From Cheilinus undulatus (lineage: Eukaryota; Chordata; Actinopteri; Labriformes; Labridae), in NCBI RefSeq assembly GCF_018320785.1, contig NC_054877.1:19140329-19204328 (forward strand): a DNA stretch of 64,000 nt. The letters are read 5' to 3'. Shown in pieces: positions 12,068-23,962 of this stretch; the first letter of the stretch is position 1, and every line of letters begins with the position of its first letter. A model generated the notes under the pieces. That model ran no database searches. It had not been told where the DNA came from and worked only from the letters and a program-made list of their open reading frames with translations. The position numbers and the translations under genes were made by a program.

Positions 12068-15000
12068 GTGAGTTAAAATGTCAGAAAGCTAAACGTGCTA
12101 TCAAGTGTAAAAAAGCATACGTGCTTATAGCTGAGAGAGCAACGGGAAATGCATTGCGTTTTAATCTGCGACATCTGAAGTTAATAGCAGTGGAATTGCT
12201 CCATGTGAGTGTTTGCTCAGCTGCTGAGTGCAGGGTCACTTAGGCTTTGTACGGGTCCCTGCAGGGCCATAAATTAAAAAAAATAGCCTGCGATGCTGGA
12301 TCCTGAAAACTAAATACACTTAGTTCTGGTTGATTTTATACCCTTATGCGCTTTTTTACGATGCATGTGCACGTTTCAAGCAGCTTTTATTGGTAATCTG
12401 AATCCTGAATGCAACATCCCTGAGTTAATTCATGAAGTTACATATTTTAGTCAGGTTTGAAGTGACTGCATTGTCATGTATCCCTCTAAAACGCTTGTTC
12501 TGCTATACATAAGATTCTCGTTAAAGCCCGTAAAGGTCTTTTCCTTTCATGTGAATGCAAGGCCGTCCTTAGGGGAGGGATAAAGGGGGGAGCTTTCTGG
12601 GCCCCAGCCAAACTGGAGGCCCATGGAGATTAGCAAAATCACTTTCCTGAATAATAACCACTCTTATCCGAGCAACAAATAATTATTCAGTTGTTAATGC
12701 CATAGTATATCACTTTCTCAAAAAGCCCCCTTTCTCAAAATCATAATTAAAATGGATGAAGATGTGGCAAAAGGGGTTAACAGATACAAAAAAGGAGGAA
12801 AGTTACAAATATGTGCATAAGAAATGGATAGTTGCTTTTAAAATTGGCAAAAGGGGCTTATAAGAGGTAAAAATAGTTTGCAGGTGAGAAAAATGCAAAT
12901 GAAACAATGAAAAAAGAGCTTTAATTTCAACGGGAATAACCTGGCTAAATAAAGGTTAAATAAAAAATAAATAAATAAATATAAAGCGGCTAAAATGGGC
13001 AGAAAAGATGAAGAAATAGGATTAAAAAGTGCCAAAATTTAGTGTAAAGTGCCAAAATGAGTTAAAAGTAGCTTAAATTGATCAAAAGAGGCAAAAAACA
13101 AGGCTAAATTGAAATTGATGAAGAATAGGTTAGATGTGGCATCAGGGCTATATAAAGTGGTGAGAGATGTTAGCAGTGACAAAAATTGAAATAAAGTGGC
13201 AGAAAATGGCAGAAAATGTGATGAAATATTAAAGAGAGTCAAAAATTGGGTCAAAAGTGCAAAAGTGTGTTTAAAGCTACTAAGATGGATCAAAAGTGAC
13301 AAAAAAGGCAGAAAAAGACTGCAAAATTGTTGAAAAATTGGACAAATGTGGCCAATAGGCAGAAAAAAATGATGACAAGGTGTTAGTAGTGGCAAAAGTA
13401 GATATAGAGTGGCAAAAAGTGGCAGAAAAGAAGATGAAATAGGATTAAAAAGTGGCAAAATTTAGGTTAAAAGTGCCAAATTATGTTTGAAGTTGCTAAA
13501 ATAGATCAAAAGTGGCAAAACAGGCAGGGAGAGGGTGCAAAATTGAAGTGACACCAAGACAAACAATGCTACAGATCCAACACAAACATTGACACAATCG
13601 ATAAATCACAAGTGGTGAAGGCCAGGTGAAATCTGTGAGCAGGCCTTTATGAACGTGCAACACCAATATGAACAGATTTAATCAGGCAAGGCAAAGGCAA
13701 AGTTTTTCTATAACACATTTCAAAGAGCATTTCATGATAGCATCAATTTAAAAGCTTTAAATTAGGCTAGCAGAAAAAGTTGCAGTTGTATTTCTCCCTT
13801 TGGTTGCCATTGTGTGATCTTGAAGTGTTTTGTTTGCTTAAGTTAATGTTTATTCAGTTGAAGAGCTGATCTCCTTTGCAAACAATCCTTATCTCAAAAA
13901 GTGGTTTAATTAACCTTGTTTTTCTCCCTGAGGATTAAACAACAAAAACCTAAAAGTGACAAACAAATGACAATCAGATGATTCAAACTTCTTCATGTTT
14001 GCCTCTACAACAGGTACACAAAGATGAAAACAGCCACCAACATCTACATCTTCAATCTGGCCGTGGCTGACGCTCTTGTCACTACCACCATGCCCTTCCA
14101 GAGCACCGACTACCTGCTCAGCTCCTGGCCCTTTGGCGAGGTGGCGTGCAAAGTCTTCATCTCCATCGATTACTATAACATGTTCACCAGCATCTTCACG
14201 CTGACCATGATGAGCGTGGACAGATATGTGGCCGTGTGCCACCCCATCAAGGCCCTGGATTTCCGCACACCCGTCAAGGCCAAGATCATCAACGTGATCA
14301 TCTGGGTGCTGTCGTCTGCTGCGGGAGTTCCTGCAATGATACTGGGTAGCACCAAAACCAACAACGGTACATACAGCTGCAATAAATTCACACAACTGTG
14401 CTTTGTGATTCCACTTTTTAACATAAGTTACAACATCTCTTTTGACTCCATCCATGCACCTGGTGTTGAGACAAAAGATCGCCTACCAACCACAAAGAGA
14501 CTCAAATACATTATTTCAGACTTGACAGGAATTACCTTCACAGTCTTGGAAGAGAATGTTTTGTAGTTTGATGAGACCCAATGTTACGGCTACTTGACAA
14601 GATTAAGCTATCGAAGGAATAATGTGTCTATATAGATTGAGAACAGATATAGAAACATTCTTTTTTTTTCAGGGACAGTCAAATGGATTGTGTATGTTCA
14701 CAATAGGCTTCCATTCAATACGCAAAGTGCACTTCAGATATTATAATAGACTGATGAATTGAGCTCAGGGCTTTACCTCTCCTTTCCTTTATACTTTATT
14801 GGCCATTCCAGTCTCAGTTCATGAGTTAGTGTGCTTGATTCTTATTTGGTTCAGGAATATATATATTAGAAAATATTAAATGCACATTGGCTTAATTATA
14901 ATGGGCACTCATGGCTCCTGCAGGATTTATGCTACTAATTTTGGTGATTCCCTATAACATCTGGTACCACCATGAGGTTGACTGTGATCGTTTGGGTGTC

Positions 15001-17886
15001 AAATTTCTTAATGGATGGATTTTAATCGAATAAGATGAACTGTTATAACTTTTTTTGCCAGGGTACTTAAAGCACAGTAGTGCAAAAAAGTTAAGCAATT
15101 AACAGGAATCAGCTCCCCCTAAAGTAGTGGTTCCTAACTGATCTAGTGCCAGGACCCGCCAGCTCCTCCTTAACAACAAACTGTAACCACAAATTTATTA
15201 AATTATTCAATACTGTGTATCCATATGTTTGAAGGAAAATTAGAGCAGTTTGAACTTGAGATGGAACATAAGATGTGATGGGACAAAGAGATGAAAACAT
15301 TAGGGATACACAATATGGGATTTTTGACGATATGCTGATATTTCAAAACTCAATTGTCAAGTAGACAATTGGGGATGGGGAATGGGGAAGTAGACAATCT
15401 GGTAGTTGTTTTATGTTTGGGGCTTCATTCAAAATGCTGTGGGCTCACAATGGGCCTCCTTGTGTTTGTGTCACCCTAAGCAACCACCTATGCCTGATGG
15501 TACAGGTGTACCAACATTTATGGTGGAAATTGATACATACTGTGGATATGTGCGGTTGTTAAATCTGTTATAAACAGGGGCAGAAATGTTCATATTTGTC
15601 AATACAGATATTAACTTTTTCAGCAAATTCTCCACTAATACTGATCATGCCAATAATATTGTGCATCTCTCGGTGACATGTCCTTAAAAATAAAAGCACA
15701 TCAGAGACTTTTTGCCACATTGTTTTCTTCAAGGCAAATGCAGTTCCTATAAAAAATATTCATCCCCTTGGATGTTTTACTCTTTTACTGATTTTATAAA
15801 TTAATAATGGTCAATAGCCAGGATTTCCCTTTCATGGCCGCATTCATTTTACCCTCTACTTTTACAAGCCTTCCAGGGCCAGCTGCCGAGAAGCATCCCC
15901 ACAGCATGATGCTGTCACCACAATGGGGGGATGGTGTGTTTGTGGTGATATGCAGTGTTTGGTGTCCACCAAACATAACATCTTATCTGATGGCCAAAAA
16001 GCATAATTTTGGTCTCGGACCAAAGAACTAACTTCCACTTGACCATGTAGTCTCCCACGTGTGTCTTGGAAAACTCTAGTCAAGATTTAATATGAGTTTT
16101 CTTTAACAGTGGCTTTCTCTTTGCCACTCTCCCATAAAGCTTTGACTCATGAAGAACCTGTGCAACAGTTGCTGTATGGAGAGTCTCTCCCATCTCAGCA
16201 AATGAGGCCTGTAACTCCTTCAGAGCAGTCAGATGCCAGTCATGTGTCTAGATGGCCTCTCTCACTCGTCTCCTTCTTACACTGTCGCTCAGTTTAAGCG
16301 GATGGCCTGATCGAGGCAGACCTACTTATGTGCCATATTCCTTCCATTTCTTGATGATGGATTTACTGAACTCTGGAGGATGTTCAGGGCCTTACTGTTT
16401 CTTTTGCATTAATCCCCTGACTTATACTTTTCAATTACATTTTCTTTGAGTTACTTGGAGAGTTCTTTTGTCATCATGGTGTAACGGTAGCCAGGAATAC
16501 TGATAAACCAGTGACTGGACTTTTAAGACACAGGTGTCTTAATACTACAATCACTTGAGACACATTCACTGCTCTGAGGTGACTCCCATCACTAATTGTG
16601 AGACTAGCACCAACTGACTGTACCTCTGTTGAGTAAGGCCAGTCACTTTAAAGGGAGGGAATATTTATGCAATCACTTATTTTAACATTATATATTTTTA
16701 TTTAATTGACATTACTTTATAGTGCTATCACATTGACATTGAAGAGATTTTTTGTCATTATTTTGTTAAAAAAACAAAATTATATTGACCGTTATTTATT
16801 TATAAAATCAGTGAAAGGGAAAAACATCCATGGGGGTGAATACTTTTTGTCATTATAATGTATTCAAACTTTGTTAAAAGGCTTTAGACCTTTAAAAACG
16901 AAGCTTTTGTCTTAGCAAATAATAACATGCTTACCACCTAAACAGCACAGCGAACATATTGACAGTATAGCTATAAAGGTTAGCATATATTAGTATGCTA
17001 TTTTAATGGCCATAAAAAATGAAGGGAAGCACTTTGCATTCAGTTTAAAAAGGTTATTTATTCATTTTGGAGTAAATTGTCTAAATAATAAGACCATGTA
17101 GGTCAAGGTTTTCATTTAAAGGTATGCATCATGTTTATGTGTGTAAGTTGGTGACAGTATGGTGTTAAGCACATATGCAGAAAGCCTGCTTTGTTACTGT
17201 ATGTTGAGAGTCACTGTAATAGGTTACAGCATTTCAGTGTGAAAGCCAGCATGGCTTGGTGGCATGGGAGTAGACTTAGATTTGTTGGTTTTTCATATCC
17301 AGTATAACTGTATGAAATCTTTCTTGCTAACTGTGTTTAAACAGGAACTACAGAGTGTGCCCTACAGTTCCCTGAACCCTACATCTACTGGGACACCTTG
17401 ATGAAGATCTGTGTCTTCATCTTTGCCTTCGTAGCACCTGTCATCATCATCACTGTCTGCTACACACTGATGGTCATGCGGCTGAAGAGCGTCCGTCTGC
17501 TGTCTGGCTCACGTGAAAAGGACCGCAACCTGCGTCGGATCACACGCCTCGTGCTGGTGGTGGTCGCAGTCTTTGTAATTTGCTGGACGCCCATCCATAT
17601 CTTTATCCTGGTCAAGGCCCTGTCTGCTAATGTGCCTGAGACCACTGCTGTCATGGCTGCCTACTTCTTCTGCGTAGCGCTGGGCTACACCAACAGCAGC
17701 CTAAATCCCATCCTCTACGCCTTCCTGGATGAGAACTTCAAGAGATGCTTTAGGGACTTCTGCTGCCCTGGCACACAGGGACACAGGGACTGTCAGGGGG
17801 TTAGTCGGGTGAGAAGCACCCTTCGGGACCACTCGTGTCCTACAGAAGGCCGAGGTGATACTATGAGGCAGGCCAGGCCCGTATGA
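11823..17886 (+). CDS. oprk1: kappa-type opioid receptor, complete coding region in 3 exons
   Basis: Class A GPCR for dynorphin-type opioid peptides, coupling to Gi/o at the plasma membrane of neurons. Coding exons 11,823-12,067, 14,014-14,366 and 17,345-17,886 join in frame (phase 2, then phase 1) to 379 aa; human KOR has 380. The start follows a Kozak-like caccATGg and the protein opens MDS like human KOR. Seen: N-glycosylation sequons at N25, N37 and N41; orthosteric Asp134 (3.32); DRY at 151-153; the ECL2 disulfide pair C127/C204; CWTP at 279-282; NPILY at 320-324; Cys339/340 as possible palmitoylation sites. Intracellular loop 3 ([20 protein letters not shown]) and PIHIFILV follow the kappa rather than mu or delta pattern. 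The introns carry transposons. Oddities: Lys290 replaces the kappa-typical Glu at 6.58, Asp114 replaces Val at 2.63, and ECL2 is less acidic. The exon-intron pattern matches other opioid receptors. Confidence 0.96.
12545..13700. mobile_element. dispersed repeat with 'gtggcaaaa' minisatellite interior (in oprk1 intron)
   Basis: After a GC-richer head ('ggccgtccttagggg', about 12,560) there are some 800 bp of imperfect units around 'agtggcaaaaatgg'. These are followed by 'aatgctacagatccaacac' and 'gataaatcacaa' near 13,570-13,615. The same 3' flank follows the same kind of units at 63,490-63,560, so the flank and interior travel together. Phe/Leu-rich frames on the minus strand here are artefacts of the repeat. 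Confidence 0.6.
14014..14366 (+). CDS. oprk1: oprk1 exon 3: TM2 to start of ECL2
   Basis: The acceptor is ctctacaacag and the donor aacg|gtacat. It encodes Arg82 (completed) to Asn199 plus one base of Gly200: TM2 with LAVAD, ECL1, TM3 with Asp134 and the DRY motif, TM4 and the first part of ECL2. Without splicing, the frame would run to a stop at 14,566 and give a truncated receptor lacking TM5-7. Confidence 0.95.
15302..15670. mobile_element. MITE-like repeat with 'agggatacacaatat' termini
   Basis: The left end 'agggatacacaatatggg' matches the reverse complement of the right end ('aatattgtgcatctct') with few mismatches. 'Gatatgctgatattt' and 'aatactgatcatgcc' make up the subterminal parts. 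This looks like the fish repeats built on 'agggatgcacgatat' ends. No target duplication is clear. Confidence 0.5.
15741..16858 (-). mobile_element. degenerate Tc1-like transposon in oprk1 intron
   Basis: The ends are mutually inverted: 'cagttcctataaaaaatatt' with 'catccccttggatgtttta' on the left, and 'aacatccatgggggtgaata' on the right. Minus-strand frames contain broken transposase phrases such as [20 protein letters not shown] around 15,870-15,930. Numerous stops and frameshifts make it inactive. The same family recurs at 27,357 and 38,390. Confidence 0.8.
17345..17886 (+). CDS. oprk1: oprk1 exon 4: ECL2 to C-terminus
   Basis: The acceptor is gtttaaacag, completing Gly200 (phase 1). It encodes the Cys204 half of the ECL2 disulfide, TM5 (about 219-243), intracellular loop 3, TM6 with CWTPIH, a one-residue-longer ECL3 than human kappa, TM7 with NPILY, helix 8 ([10 protein letters not shown]) and a 40-residue tail ending ARPV before TGA at 17,884-17,886. 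The human kappa tail also ends in Pro-Val. Confidence 0.96.
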
Positions 17887-19634
17887 CTAGCCATGGACTT
17901 GTCCTCTATGCCGTACCAGGGCTGGGAGGACTCAAACGATTTGGGATTGACTCAAATCACCACCGCAATCTGAGGGAGGGGCCACTGAGGGGACTACAAT
18001 TTTAAAATTATTCAGCATGTTTGTCAGAGGATCCAAAAAAATCCCTTCACTCAGATGTAATTCAGTTCTATTAACCATATTATTCGAAGTAATTCCATTA
18101 CAAGACCAAAACCATCTAAGAATGTGCCCTACACCAGTGTTGCCTGTGTAGCATGAACCTTATTAGATTATTTTGATGTTATTAGGAAATAAACTAAAAA
18201 TCTATAGGTTGTAAAATTGCAATAAGGGATAACGATACAAAATTAAAGATTAATACAAACATGGACAATTTAAAGAGTGACTAATCTAAAGAATTATGGA
18301 CAATTTAAGGAGGATTAGACACACCTACCTAAAGTTTAATTGATAAGTTTAGTTGAGCCATAACTTGAGAGACAGTAATGACTCATCAGAAATGCCATTT
18401 GAAGTAGAGGACTTCACTCCTCCTGAGCCTCCTGTAGGCAGTCATGGATCTACTGGGCCATATCATTCTGAAACGTTAGCACAGGCTTTGAGTGCTCTAG
18501 CAGCTGATACGAAGGGCCAGTCAGGGGATGTAGGTATCTTTAGAGTGTGGTGACAAAGACTGGCACCACATTTGTCTCCTGCCTTCAGGTTAGCCTCTAA
18601 AAATCCAGTTAGCGGGGTTTGAACCTGTAGAGGGCGGACCAGCACAGTCAAAGAGAATCAATACTTTGTTGAGATTTGGACTCTAAAGCCAGTCTCAGAC
18701 GTTCTAAACTACTACTTAATACACATATAAATAGGTTTTTGGCTGAAATGGGATTGTAAAATGTTATGCTTTAAAGGGATGTAATAGTAATTCCTCTGCC
18801 CTCTATCAAGGATGACAAAATGAAGAAATGGCCCCAGATAATGTACAGTGGCTGATTAAATGTCATTTAATGAGCTACTAGCAGTCTACACAAAAACAAA
18901 CAAACATGTTTTTATGGATATCCATGACTTATGTGGATCGACTCCTCAGGCTGGTAAATCTTAAATTCCAAGTTAAAGGGATACTTCAACATTTTGGCAA
19001 ATTCGCCCATTACCATAATCCCTATAGTCTTAGTAATAGGTTCATTACCTGCAGTTGTCGGTGCAAGTTGTTTTTAGATCGGCCGCTGCCGAGGTCAGAC
19101 CTGCTGTGCCAACTCAATGTAAGCAGACAGTATTCCGGCTTTCCCTCATCAAACTCATCAAATACACAATCCAACAACTCCAAAACGCTCTCGTGGACAA
19201 GTTGTGACCTGCACATTCACCACGCTTAATTTCAGAAGAATATTATCCCTTGTCCTTGCCCCAAGTAATTGAGGTCCAGTATCTTTGGGGTCTTGTTCAT
19301 GAGTGAGGGTAAAACAGAGCATGAAATTGACAGGGAGATTGGCCCAGCATCAGCAGAACTGCATGCGTTCTACCGGATCGTTGTGGTGAAGAGAGAGCTG
19401 ATTTTTTTTGTCCGCGGTTTGAGTGGACCCATTTTTTATGTCTTGTGTATGTGTATTTAATATCCACGGCAGAATAAACTACTTTATTTAGCCTCAAATA
19501 CAACTTAAGGCGGCCTTACAACTAACGACTTCTTCTCCAATTTCAAAGTCGCAGACAAAATTCCAAAGTCGGAGTAAAATCATGGGAGTCTTGCTAAATT
19601 CGCAGCTTGCTTCCATTGTCTCAGTCATCAGGTG
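17887..19634 (+). other. oprk1: oprk1 3'UTR and downstream flank
   Basis: No coding sequence is recognised. An AATAAA at 18,188-18,193 is the nearest candidate polyadenylation signal; a further AATAAA at 23,838-23,843 would imply a 3'UTR of about 6 kb crossing transposons. From about 18,976 the words 'aaagggatacttcaacattt' look like the end of a common fish MITE, but no matching opposite end was found. Confidence 0.35.
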
Positions 19635-19637
19635 TAA

Positions 19638-20180
19638 AGCCTGATTTATGCTCCTGCGTCGCATCGATGGCGTAGCTACGTGTAGTCCTCTGCGTTGACA
19701 TGGACCCCTACGCCGTAGCCGGCCCCCCCCTTCAAAAAATCCTAACTACGCATCACGGCGACACGGTCGGCAAGGGCTGTGATTGGTCCGCTCAAAACGT
19801 CACTTCTTCATTCATGTTCCACAGTGGGCGAACCAGTGTGGTAAATTCACCAGTTCTCAGCCTCACCTCGTTTAGTGGTTGTACAGACCACCTCCGCAAA
19901 TATCTTCCCTGTCGCCTGCGCTTCAACATTTGCAACAAAAGAATTTGTTCATCGATATCGATGAGCTCCAACTCCAAACACACCTGCTCCAGCTCGATGG
20001 CCATGACCGGAAGATAATCAAGGATTTGGGTGTGACACCACACACCCACACACACACACATACAGCCACGCCCCCTAGCGACATGGCGGTGAATTACAGA
20101 GCGATGTGTTCCCTCGACGCAGAACTGCGAATGGTCAACGACGGCGTCCATCGACATAACACAGAAGCATAAATCAGGCT
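19638..20180 (-). mobile_element. PIF/Harbinger non-autonomous element with TAA target duplication
   Basis: The terminal inverted repeats are 'agcctgatttatgctcctg' on the left and the complement of 'agaagcataaatcaggct' on the right. They are flanked on both sides by TAA (19,635-19,637 and 20,181-20,183), the 3-bp TWA duplication typical of PIF/Harbinger. A 121-codon minus-strand frame (19,792-20,157) keeps a phrase, RRRQGRYLRRWSVQPL then GEFTTLV, that resembles the N-terminal region of Harbinger transposases. The catalytic domain is absent. A short (CA)n stretch lies near 20,035-20,062. Confidence 0.85.
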
Positions 20181-20183
20181 TAA

Positions 20184-21274
20184 GATGGTCATAAGACTCG
20201 ATTTTAGCCGTTTTGAGGTGGTTTTTCTTGAGCCTTGGCGTTATGATAACTTCAAACGTGTTTGATATTGTCTGAAGTCTTATGTCTGGTCATATGCAAA
20301 TAATATTTTTAAGTAGTGCGACTATTGTCCATGACCAACGGGAGCCAGTTTTGTTACTTCATTCTTCAAAATATGGACGTGAGCGTAGATCATTCTAGAG
20401 CTGCTGAATGTCTGCTCAAAACTTAAGAGACTGAAAACTTCTCTGCTCAGAGCTGCCATCAGATCTCTGCACCTGTTTGTTTGTGTGCCTTGTCTGTCAA
20501 TTCATTCCAGGTTGACATGACAGGTACAGTAAACCACCACTGGGATTTTCAAAGTTAAAGCCTGATCAGTTTGTTTCTGTGTTGAGACGACTCACGTTTT
20601 ATACGGTACTTTTATTCTGAAGTGTTTCCAGGATAGTCCCTCGGTTGTTGCAGTAACATACAAAGTTGTTTCGGTGTTTAACTTTCCTTTAGTTTCTAAT
20701 CAAGTAAATGATTTAAAAACACCGGATTATAAGAGATATTAACTCAAATGCGATCTCCATCTCCTTCCACATCTTGTTCTCTGCTCAAAAGTTGTTGTGA
20801 ATTTCCAGCAGATGCATGATGGGAAATAATCTCAAAAGGAATTGTATTCTAGCCTTGGAGTTCGTGATCAACAATCTTTGCAAAATCTTGGTTTGAGACT
20901 AAAAACTTGATGGTTTGCCAACAAATTGTCTAGACGTGAGAGGGTCTCAGGTGTCAGTCTTTTTAGAGTCTTTTAAGAGTTTTAGCAAAGTCCTCTGATA
21001 TAAGGCTGGCAAAAATCAACCAGCAGAGAAGCGGGAAAAGATCCACTGTGCCACACTAGCACAGACATACAGAGGCAGCAAACCTACATGCACATAAGCG
21101 ATATATGTAGTGTGACTGAGGTTTTAATGGCTTATGTTGAATTTCAGCGTTGGGCTTGGTTTTGGGCTAGTTTTTATCGACCATTGGGATAGATTTGTCA
21201 CCCAGACCTGGCAACCCTGCCCAAGACAGTCTACTACTACTACTTCAAAATGAAATTAGATTAAACTCCCAGTT
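20184..21274. other. intergenic, nothing recognised
   Basis: AT-rich, with no coding exon, RNA gene or bounded repeat that I can support. Confidence 0.35.
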
Positions 21275-22350
21275 GTGGTTAGGGTAAGGGTTAAGGTAAC
21301 GGTTGAGATACCAAAAGTTAAAAGTCAAAAGCCAACCCTGCAGTATCTAATTACAAAACATTTAATAAAGCCCAGTAAACAGTCTTCTTGTCCTCCAAAA
21401 AAACTAATGCAGCTAACATAGCAAAGGCAGCTAATAAAGCTATGTTTGATTTGTAAACTACATAGGTAACATACTTAGTTGCTAAAGCTTAGTCTAACAG
21501 AGCTACATTTGCTTATGCTGTAAAAGCTAGACCTGCAGTGGGAACCAAATTGCAAACCTCTCTACTAAATACTAAACATTTTGAGTGCTGCAGCGCACTC
21601 TGCATTCACACTTCAAATGCAGAGCACTTCTACCACACTCAAAAACATCCAGGAATTGAGCGTGGAACGATAGACACTTACCTCAATGAATACCATATTG
21701 TTGACATAGCCAATAAGATAGCACGCTAGCTAACATTAGCTTCCGCTAGCTAGCTAACATGTTATCAGCAACAATAGCACATTTCAACCAGGAAAATGGC
21801 ATTAAAAGGCAAAATAAGTCTTTTTGCCAGCCAACTATGTTAACAAAAAATACAGGTTAGGTTGATTATAATTGTCTAACAGCTGATCATGACTTGTTAA
21901 AGGTAGAAGAAGTAAACAGTGGCAGTGAAACTGTCGTGACTCACGGTTAGTGCAAAACAGCAGTGCGAAGTTTAGGACAATACTTACCCACTGTGATTAA
22001 GTTCTCTGTACTGCATTAAAGTGTACTGTATTACAGTTGGCTATAATAACAGAAGACACACTGCTTTATAGAGGTAGTTATGCAAATGTTGGCTCATGTT
22101 AGCTTAAGCTACATTAGCATATGTAGAACATTAACTGCATAACTAGCATCGCTATGTTAGCTTTTCTAAAGCTAGCTAAAGCGAGCCACTGCTAACATAA
22201 CTGCTTCAGAAGAGGGTCTTTACTTCAATCCTGGATTAGAACCCAGACCTCTTTTCTGTTTTATGAAATGTTGTTTGGTCTGAAATGTTTGCAGTGTAGT
22301 TATTTCATGAATGTAACTGCCAGAAATTGTTTATGAATAAACTTTTAAAA
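21275..22350 (+). mobile_element. dispersed repeat with GCTA-rich interior, copy A
   Basis: The 5' flank ('gtggttagggtaaggg', 'attacaaaacatttaat', 'cttgtcctcc') and 3' flank ('atgttgtttggtct', 'gaatgtaactgccaga', 'atgaataaa') match copy B at 42,621-43,195 in the same order and orientation. The interior is made of diverged 'gctaacatagctacat' units and is much longer here than in copy B. Both copies end at an AATAAA-containing word. No coding potential was seen. Confidence 0.65.
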
Positions 22351-23962
22351 TAATCCAAAACGGGAAATACGCTGTACCGGCAAATTCCGTCACTTTTGTT
22401 CTGACAGAGTTGGCATCTCACAGTAGTGGTCTGAGATCTGTGGTGTGCAGACCCCTCCTCACATTATAGGCTCGTTAGTTCATAATAGCTGAAGTCTGCA
22501 AATGCCTCCACTGGAATATTTTATGATATAGAAAATTTATTAATATAATTTAGAAGCTAAATGTAAATAAAATATGTGTTTTTCTACTATGATAGTATCA
22601 ATAGGACAATTATTGAAAAATTGTCTTATAAAACATTCTATTTTGTTGATCAATCTCATGTTGGTCATTTAAAGTGTAAATTATCCTTAAATTCTTCAGG
22701 TATACGTAGTAAAATAAGTGTTGGGCAATTTTTGTTAACATAATGTACAGTAATGTAACCCTGATTATTTGGGGAATGAGCTGCTTTAACACTGTTTTAA
22801 AGAGATAATGTTAAAATTAAATGTGGTTTGATGCTTTGCTGTATTGCAACTTTGCGATGGTATTTGTCTTTGAAGAGGCTCTTTAAGGTACCAAACTCGT
22901 GTAAGACATTTAATACTCTCTCAGGGATCATTATCCTCTTTATTTCAACAAAAGGATCGAAGTGTTTTCTTCTTGACTAGATGTTCGACTTTGATGGGGC
23001 CATCAAAGGTTTAGCTCTACTTTGAGCTTTAAGATCCCATTATTACATCTGACACTGCCTCATATTTCTACACTTTTTCAGCTGTGATGTTTGTGTCTTT
23101 TCTGGCAGATCTAGACAGAGATATATGAAGTGCTGTCATACTGTCATGTTCTCACCTTGTCAAAAACTCGTACCTTGGGAAAAAAAAAAAAACAGAGGGC
23201 TCCATGGCAACAGCACAGAAGTAAATGATGTATTTATCTGCACAAAAGAGCTTTAGGTGTTAGTTTGAGTGGCTCGGTATGTCATCTTTACTGCTTTATA
23301 TCCATGCATTGTAACTTCATTCTTGTGTGAATTTACCCACTAGTTACACAAAAAATACATTTATACTTAGGGATTAGATAGCTTTTATAAGAGTCAACAA
23401 ATTAACCAGATGTACAAAAAAATAAAGGCTATTGGAGATTTTTTTTCTGGATATCAGAGCACAACATTAACATATTTACCTAATGAAGTAGTAGTAATAG
23501 AAAATGTGTTTTTGTGCCTTGTTTGTGTGCCTTATCTCTAGCCTTTCAGATTTTATTTCCCCCCAAAAAATGACTGTGGCCATTTCTGTTACCTTTAAGA
23601 GTATGGAAGTAAATCTGGTCAGCTTACTGCTTGAACTGTAGCATTATCTTAAAGTAAATGTATGTAAAATTGATTTACAACTAATGTGATTGTACCCATA
23701 AACAAATGATTTCAGTGTAAAATTGAGCAAAATGTTTGTATAAAGTGGTCCCACACTTTAAATGTATTTAATTTGTTGAATATTTTGCTGTATCTAAGAG
23801 CTTTGAATGTAAAGATGTACTTCAGTGACTAAGTCACAATAAATCTATAAACTGTGACACTGATGTGAAGGCTGAATTCTTGTCCTGATGGTATCAAGTG
23901 GGTTCAGTGAAGAAAAATATGGATTAATGTCATGAAACTAAAATGGATATTATATCCTGCAT
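22351..23962. other. intergenic, nothing firm
   Basis: AT-rich, with no coding exon recognised. AATAAA at 23,838-23,843 could be a polyadenylation signal for a plus-strand transcript ending here, possibly a very long oprk1 3'UTR. Confidence 0.3.

Noticed and set aside
13039..13458. 139-codon Phe/Leu-rich minus frame in the oprk1 intron
   Set aside because: Produced by the 'tggcaaaa' minisatellite; the same composition appears at 63,024-63,446 and 50,357-50,614.
13910..14455. 181-codon minus frame opposite oprk1 exon 3
   Set aside because: Shadow of the receptor exon; no family features and it crosses splice sites of the real gene.
14024..14566. Continuous frame through oprk1 exon 3 into the intron
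   Set aside because: The good donor after 14,366 and the in-frame exon at 17,345 restore the full seven-helix receptor; the extra codons match no opioid receptor.
18353..18553. 66-codon acidic frame downstream of oprk1
   Set aside because: Short, no recognised motif and no splice or start context; left as 3' flank.
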